Part shown: positions 7,181 through 10,362 of the stretch, piece after piece
Numbering within the stretch: the first letter of the stretch is position 1
How the letters are laid out: each line of letters begins with the position of its first letter
DNA from: an uncultured Eubacterium sp.
GTDB lineage: Bacteria > Bacillota > Clostridia > Peptostreptococcales > Anaerovoracaceae
Direction of reading: 5' to 3'
DNA length: 10,362 nt
Assembly: GCA_900543485.1 (NCBI GenBank)
Contig: UQRM01000050.1
Coordinates: 1-10,362 of the forward strand
Notes under the pieces: generated by a model
What the model saw: the letters and a program-made list of their open reading frames with translations, nothing else
Told to the model about the DNA's origin: nothing
The model's database searches: none
Translations under genes and position numbers: made by a program

Positions 7181-7192
7181 GGGGATGCGGAC
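7181..7192. repeat. Left terminal inverted repeat of the IS3-family element
   Basis: GGGGATGCGGAC, perfectly matched by the right end at 8631-8642. A second matching block TGGACA (7200-7205) comes seven bases further in. The flanking AGC at 7178-7180 is repeated beyond the right end. Confidence 0.85.
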
Positions 7193-7207
7193 GTTTTCTT
7201 GGACAGC

Positions 7208-8590
7208 CTATGCAGTTAATCCAAGAGATCGCCTGTACTCCACAGGGCTCAGATACCCTAACGATTTCTTAATTCTTTTTTCATTGTACCAACGAAGGTA
7301 CAGGTCTAACTCATGTGAGAATTCCTCTATGGTCACGTCCTGCCAGTCCTGATTGTAGAAGAACTCATTCTTTATTCGTCCAAACAAACCTTCACAAGCA
7401 GCATTATCTGGAGAGCATCCTTTCTGTGACATCGACCTGGTATATCCGTTTGTCTCCATCCTCTCGATCCAGCCTGTCCAGCGATAGTGACAGCCTCGAT
7501 CCGTATGAATAATCGGTTTTGATTTCTCGCCCATATTTGCAATCACGTCGTCGAGCATGCCATTGACGAGATCAGCATTTGGATGTTCACTTATTCGCCA
7601 TGTGACTAGCATTCCATCAAAGCAGTCCACTGCCGGCGACAGATACACCTTGCCTGCAGGGATAGCAAACTCGCTGATATCCGACAAAAGGAGTTCATAT
7701 GGATTCTCGCTATGAAAGTTCCTTTGCACTTCGTTGGGAACAGATGGACTGATTTCTCCCTTATACGAATTGTACTTCTTCGTTTTTCGGATCTTTACTT
7801 CAAGCCCTTCGTCCTTCATTACTCTGCGAACGACTTTTTCAGATACCTTTATTCCAATCTTCTTTAGTTCTGCATGTATTCTGCGATACCCATATCGGGC
7901 TTTGTTTTCGAAGAATAGCCTGGTAACTTCATTTCGCAGAGGCTCATACTTATCCTCTTTTGCAAGAGCCTTCATTTGATAGTAGTAACTACTTCTTGAT
8001 AGTCCCATCTTTCGAAGCAGAATCGGTAGCGGATACTTCTCCTTTATGGCGTCGATCACCGCTACCTTCTCTCTGTTCTTTAGGTCCTTCCAGTCGACGC
8101 CGGGGTCTTTTTTTAATACGTTGATTGTCTCCTTCAAGATATCTACTTCCATTTGAAGCTCATACATCTGCTTTCTGAGTGATTCGACCTCTTCGGAAGA
8201 TATCTTTTCATTCATGTCCGGTAATTTTTCAGGGTTGATATTTTTCGTATTCATCAGAGAAGCTGCACCTCCTTGAAGATATCGCTTTCGCCACATATAT
8301 ATGCTGGCTCGGCTGTATCCAACCTCCTCTGATACTGATTTTACACTTTCTCCGTTCTCAAAACAACGACGAAGCGCTTCCATCTTAAACTCCGCCGGAG
8401 GGTTTCGAGGATGTTCGGTAGTGTTTTTTAGGTTCAGCTTCTTTCGTCTTTCCTTTGGCTTTCCATCGTTACGAATCCAGGCATGCAACTGTTCTCTGCT
8501 GGGATAACCTAATCGGCGCACCGTATCTGTAACAGAACCTATTCGATGATACATACGTAACGCCTTTATTCTCTGTTCTTCTGAATACAT
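7208..8590 (-). CDS. IS3-family transposase (OrfA-OrfB fused in one frame)
   Basis: This cut-and-copy transposase acts on its own element's ends. Counting from the ATG at 8590 (460 aa), there are two helix-turn-helix regions (about 1-45 and 60-105), a leucine-zipper-like coiled coil (about 130-162), an IS150-type HTH_21 region (about 170-265), and an integrase catalytic core (about 295-455). The catalytic triad is D304 (LLLSDISEF), D364 (IIHTDRG) and E400 (ACEGLFGRIKNEF), with 35 residues between the last two, the exact DD(35)E spacing of the family. The more upstream TTG at 8593 is possible, but the ATG has better spacing from AAAGGAG. Unusually, the OrfA and OrfB parts are in one frame rather than joined by a -1 frameshift; an A7 tract remains at the joint (8114-8108). 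No stop or frameshift breaks it, so it is probably functional. Confidence 0.93.
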   Translation of the reverse strand: MYSEEQRIKALRMYHRIGSVTDTVRRLGYPSREQLHAWIRNDGKPKERRKKLNLKNTTEHPRNPPAEFKMEALRRCFENGESVKSVSEEVGYSRASIYMWRKRYLQGGAASLMNTKNINPEKLPDMNEKISSEEVESLRKQMYELQMEVDILKETINVLKKDPGVDWKDLKNREKVAVIDAIKEKYPLPILLRKMGLSRSSYYYQMKALAKEDKYEPLRNEVTRLFFENKARYGYRRIHAELKKIGIKVSEKVVRRVMKDEGLEVKIRKTKKYNSYKGEISPSVPNEVQRNFHSENPYELLLSDISEFAIPAGKVYLSPAVDCFDGMLVTWRISEHPNADLVNGMLDDVIANMGEKSKPIIHTDRGCHYRWTGWIERMETNGYTRSMSQKGCSPDNAACEGLFGRIKNEFFYNQDWQDVTIEEFSHELDLYLRWYNEKRIKKSLGYLSPVEYRRSLGLTA

Positions 8591-8630
8591 CAATTACTCC
8601 TTTCAGAGCCCTATATGTGTCCAGGTTTTT

Positions 8631-8642
8631 GTCCGCATCCCC
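8631..8642. repeat. Right terminal inverted repeat of the IS3-family element
   Basis: GTCCGCATCCCC is the exact reverse complement of the left end at 7181-7192. The inner block TGTCCA (8617-8622) completes the match. AGC follows at 8643-8645. Only seven bases separate this end from the ISLre2-family element. Confidence 0.85.
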
Positions 8643-8649
8643 AGCGGGC

Positions 8650-8673
8650 AGTGTCAAGTTGTTGTGGAGTTTT
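8650..8673. repeat. Left terminal inverted repeat of the ISLre2-family element
   Basis: Matches the complement of 10206-10229 at 21 of 24 positions; the conserved parts are AGTGT at the outer end and GTTGTGGAGTTTT at the inner end. The outer limit is set by where the match stops. Confidence 0.8.
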
Positions 8674-8701
8674 TGGTTGACAGACCCAAAGTGTTATCAG
8701 A

Positions 8702-10120
8702 TCAACTTAGCGATATGCCCCGCTCAAGGCCGAATTTTCGCAGCATGTTCTGTGTGCCGCTGTTACCGTCAAAGATTGGGATGCCTTTCTCGAATATGCT
8801 GAAATCCAGAGCTCCTTCACATGCTTCCTTTATGATCCGTTCTGCATATCCGCCATAGCGGCTCTTTTCCACGTCGCTCCTTTTGAAATCATCAGCTTCT
8901 ATCTTTCCTCTGTTCTTTACGTATACTCTCTGTTTCGTGAGCTTCCCGAGTCCTTCCTCACTCCATCCCATCGGATTTCTGCTGAATCTCTTTGACAGCA
9001 CATGGCTTACCTGTCCCTCAGTACAGCTTCCAACTTCTCCGTATATCAGCCTGTTCCTTATCGCCTTGTAATTTCCAAACAGGTATTTTCCGAATTCAGA
9101 TACAAACTCGTTGTCCTTCTCACTTTTGCATGCATCATAAAGACTTTGCAGTATCCTGTCCAGCTTCTTTCTGTCATCGGCTTCCATCGCTTCTTTGATC
9201 CTGTTTTTCAGGTTCCTGTTTGGAAAGCGCCTGCCCGCTTCTTTCAGTTTCTTCTCAAGATGGAATCCGTCCATTACCCTTCTAACATTGGAAAATTTCT
9301 CGAGCCCGTTATTTATCCATCTGCCTCCGTCTGCGTGCAGATAAATCTTCTCAAGCACATCCGTATCGTAAGTAGACCCTATGTATCCTTCCACGCTTTT
9401 CCACAGTTCTTTTGTATTGAATTTCTCATCAACGAAATGCATCGCTTCCTTTGTACGGTTTCTTCCTTTACTTTCTTTTTCCACTCCTTCTGTCACCGTT
9501 ACAAGTGGCACTGCCCTGATTTTCTTCCCTTTTTCCTTACACTCCTTTTGCATGTGCACGTGATCTTCATCGGCGAATACATGCAGTTCCCTGACTTTAC
9601 GTTTTGCCGCTCCTTCTTCCGGCCTCTTCTCTATACCTCCAAGCCTCAGGATGCTGTTCCTTACGCTCTGTCTGCTTACTTCTCCGCCTGTTACGATCTG
9701 CGCACTGTTCTCATATGATACTTCCGTTGCAAGGCTCACCAGCTTTGCACTCACTCCGTCTGACACTCTCTCATAGCCCCGCAGTCCTATCATATGATCC
9801 AGCAGATATACGTACCGGTCTTTCTCTTTGTCATAGTAGTAGTCTCTTGGTATGTTGAGCCTGCCGAGTTCCGTCAGCAGGCTGCGCTCCCGTTCCCTTT
9901 CTTTGAGGACGAGACCTTCCGCCTTTCTCCGCTCCTTGTCATTCCGGATCTGCTGATTGAGCCCGGCGGTGATTGCCTCCACGATCCCTATCGCCGCTTC
10001 CCTGCAGTCCCCGAGGACATCACTTGACAGGGCATCGATATCCGATATGCCTCCGGAATATGCTCTCTCCAGTATTTTGTGAATGAGTTTTTCTGCAATC
10101 TGTTGTATAATGTTTTCCAT
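8702..10120 (-). CDS. ISLre2-family transposase (UPF0236 type)
   Basis: This 472-aa protein matches the ISLre2 family along its length. A helical, highly charged N-terminal region (about 1-90) leads to a Tyr-rich block (RDYYYDKEKDRYVYLLD, 92-108). A HTH-like segment (about 133-160, SYENSAQIVTGGEVSRQSV) precedes the family hallmark FADEDHVHMQ (182-191) with acidic residues D184, E185 and D186. Then come LHADGGRWI (261-269, D264), DGFHLEKKL (284-292), and the C-terminal EGQVSHVLSKRFSRNPMGWS block (368-387). Family members more often have DGA and DKFHL at the two middle motifs, so this copy is slightly divergent. The ATG at 10120 has AAGGATAAGG upstream. The reading frame is unbroken and the length is normal, so it may be active. 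Catalytic roles of the individual acids are inferred from family conservation. Confidence 0.93.
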   Translation of the reverse strand: MENIIQQIAEKLIHKILERAYSGGISDIDALSSDVLGDCREAAIGIVEAITAGLNQQIRNDKERRKAEGLVLKERERERSLLTELGRLNIPRDYYYDKEKDRYVYLLDHMIGLRGYERVSDGVSAKLVSLATEVSYENSAQIVTGGEVSRQSVRNSILRLGGIEKRPEEGAAKRKVRELHVFADEDHVHMQKECKEKGKKIRAVPLVTVTEGVEKESKGRNRTKEAMHFVDEKFNTKELWKSVEGYIGSTYDTDVLEKIYLHADGGRWINNGLEKFSNVRRVMDGFHLEKKLKEAGRRFPNRNLKNRIKEAMEADDRKKLDRILQSLYDACKSEKDNEFVSEFGKYLFGNYKAIRNRLIYGEVGSCTEGQVSHVLSKRFSRNPMGWSEEGLGKLTKQRVYVKNRGKIEADDFKRSDVEKSRYGGYAERIIKEACEGALDFSIFEKGIPIFDGNSGTQNMLRKFGLERGISLS

Positions 10121-10205
10121 AGAGACCTTATCCTTTCGTGATTATTTTGTTTTTGGGTAAAACTATTTTATCACTTTGGAGTCGGTCTCTTCTTTTATTT
10201 CTCTG

Positions 10206-10229
10206 AAAACTCCACAACTATTTTACACT
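10206..10229. repeat. Right terminal inverted repeat of the ISLre2-family element
   Basis: Its reverse complement begins AGTGTAAAATAGTTGTGGAG and pairs with the left end at 8650-8673. Directly outside it, from 10230, the coding sequence of an IS200-type TnpA starts in mid-protein. Confidence 0.8.
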
Positions 10230-10362
10230 ATCATAGTCTTTGCGCCGAAATATCGGAGAATGGTTTTCTATGGTGAGAAAAAGAGAGCGGTAGGGAAAAT
10301 TCTTAGGCAGCTTTGCGAGTGGAAAGGTGTAAAGATAGTTACGGCAGAGTTGTGCCCTGACC
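10230..10362 (+). pseudogene. tnpA: IS200/IS605-family transposase TnpA, internal fragment
   Basis: Translated from 10230 the plus strand reads IIVFAPKYRRMVFYGEKK, then RAVGKILRQLCEWKGVKI, then VTAELCPD up to the window edge. This is the typical IS200-type Y1 transposase segment (VFAPKYRR near the N-terminus, CPDHIHM to follow). In whole proteins it lies at roughly residues 15-60. The catalytic HxH motif would be the next codons, just off the right edge. The first 12-20 codons, including the start, are missing: the ISLre2 end occupies their place, and they are not found beyond the other end of that element. The gene is therefore broken at its 5' end. It may be intact downstream, outside the window. 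Confidence 0.85.

Larger units (their letters stand above)
7181..8642 (-). mobile_element. IS3-family insertion sequence (about 1462 bp), one fused transposase ORF
   Basis: The element is bounded by inverted repeats starting GGGGATGCGGAC (7181-7192) and ending in its exact complement (8631-8642). After a 7-base non-matching block the repeats match again (TGGACA). The triplet AGC is found directly outside both ends (7178-7180 and 8643-8645), a possible 3-bp target duplication, which is in the 3-5 bp range of the IS3 family. IS3 ends are usually 5'-TG...CA-3'. A TG...CA element would be 7186-8637, but then the flanking five bases (GGGGA and TCCCC) are inverted rather than direct repeats, so I prefer the longer limits. 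The content is a single transposase gene that fills nearly the whole element. It appears intact. Confidence 0.85.
8650..10229 (-). mobile_element. ISLre2-family insertion sequence (about 1580 bp)
   Basis: Imperfect terminal inverted repeats of 24 bp bound the element: AGTGTCAAGTTGTTGTGGAG plus TTTT at 8650-8673, matched at 21 of 24 positions by the complement at 10206-10229. A further shared block, CCAAAGTG, lies about 36 and 50 bases inside the left and right ends. The single gene inside encodes an ISLre2 (UPF0236-type) transposase. This family normally makes a target duplication of about 9 bp, but the outside 9-mers here (left AAAGCGGGC after removing the IS3 insertion, right ATCATAGTC) do not match. 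The element therefore looks whole, but its two flanks do not come from one target site. Confidence 0.85.

Noticed and set aside
9002..9718. Plus-strand ORF (238 codons) rich in Phe, Ser and Leu opposite the ISLre2 transposase, looking like a membrane protein
   Set aside because: The hydrophobic look comes from reading Lys/Glu-rich codons in reverse; the minus-strand transposase is complete and recognised.

Overview
The window looks like chromosomal DNA of an anaerobic Gram-positive bacterium of the Bacillota, most likely class Clostridia. The pointers are strong AGGAGG-type ribosome binding sites, a tRNA-sensing T-box leader on an amino-acid operon, a long (type 2) LeuA, short LeuC/LeuD subunits, and an ISLre2-type insertion sequence. 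Genus and species cannot be fixed from this sequence alone. Almost every gene is on the minus strand, so transcription runs from high to low coordinates.

The core is a complete leucine-branch operon, leuA-leuC-leuD-leuB (6535 down to 1936), with gaps of 27, 33 and 13 bases. Together the four genes turn 2-ketoisovalerate plus acetyl-CoA into 2-ketoisocaproate, the direct precursor of leucine. A consensus promoter (6915-6943) drives a leader of about 310 nt (6597-6908) that has the features of a T-box riboswitch with a probable CUC (Leu) specifier. Uncharged tRNA-Leu should therefore prevent termination at 6597-6630. A strong terminator closes the operon at 1811-1857.

Downstream (1455-1810) lies a poorly coding spacer with a doubtful 85-codon ORF and an imperfect palindrome. 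It is followed by a saccharopine-dehydrogenase-family oxidoreductase (153-1454) with its own perfect stem-loop terminator (80-120). Four bases past that terminator's U-run the 5' end of a group IIC-like intron begins (76 to 1, minus strand) and runs off the left edge.

Upstream of the leu promoter (about 6990-10362) is an accessory zone. It starts with a pair of related palindromes (6993-7029 and 7138-7178). An IS3-family element (7181-8642, single fused transposase ORF) is inserted exactly at the base of the second one. Seven bases further is an ISLre2-family element (8650-10229), whose right end abuts an internal piece of an IS200/IS605-type TnpA gene that runs off the right edge. The ISLre2 copy has no matching target duplication and the start of tnpA is absent from its other side, so this zone has been rearranged. 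I found no CRISPR array, tRNA or rRNA gene, and no clearly new defence or metabolic system. The less ordinary material is the intron/terminator junction, the palindrome pair and the scrambled IS cluster.
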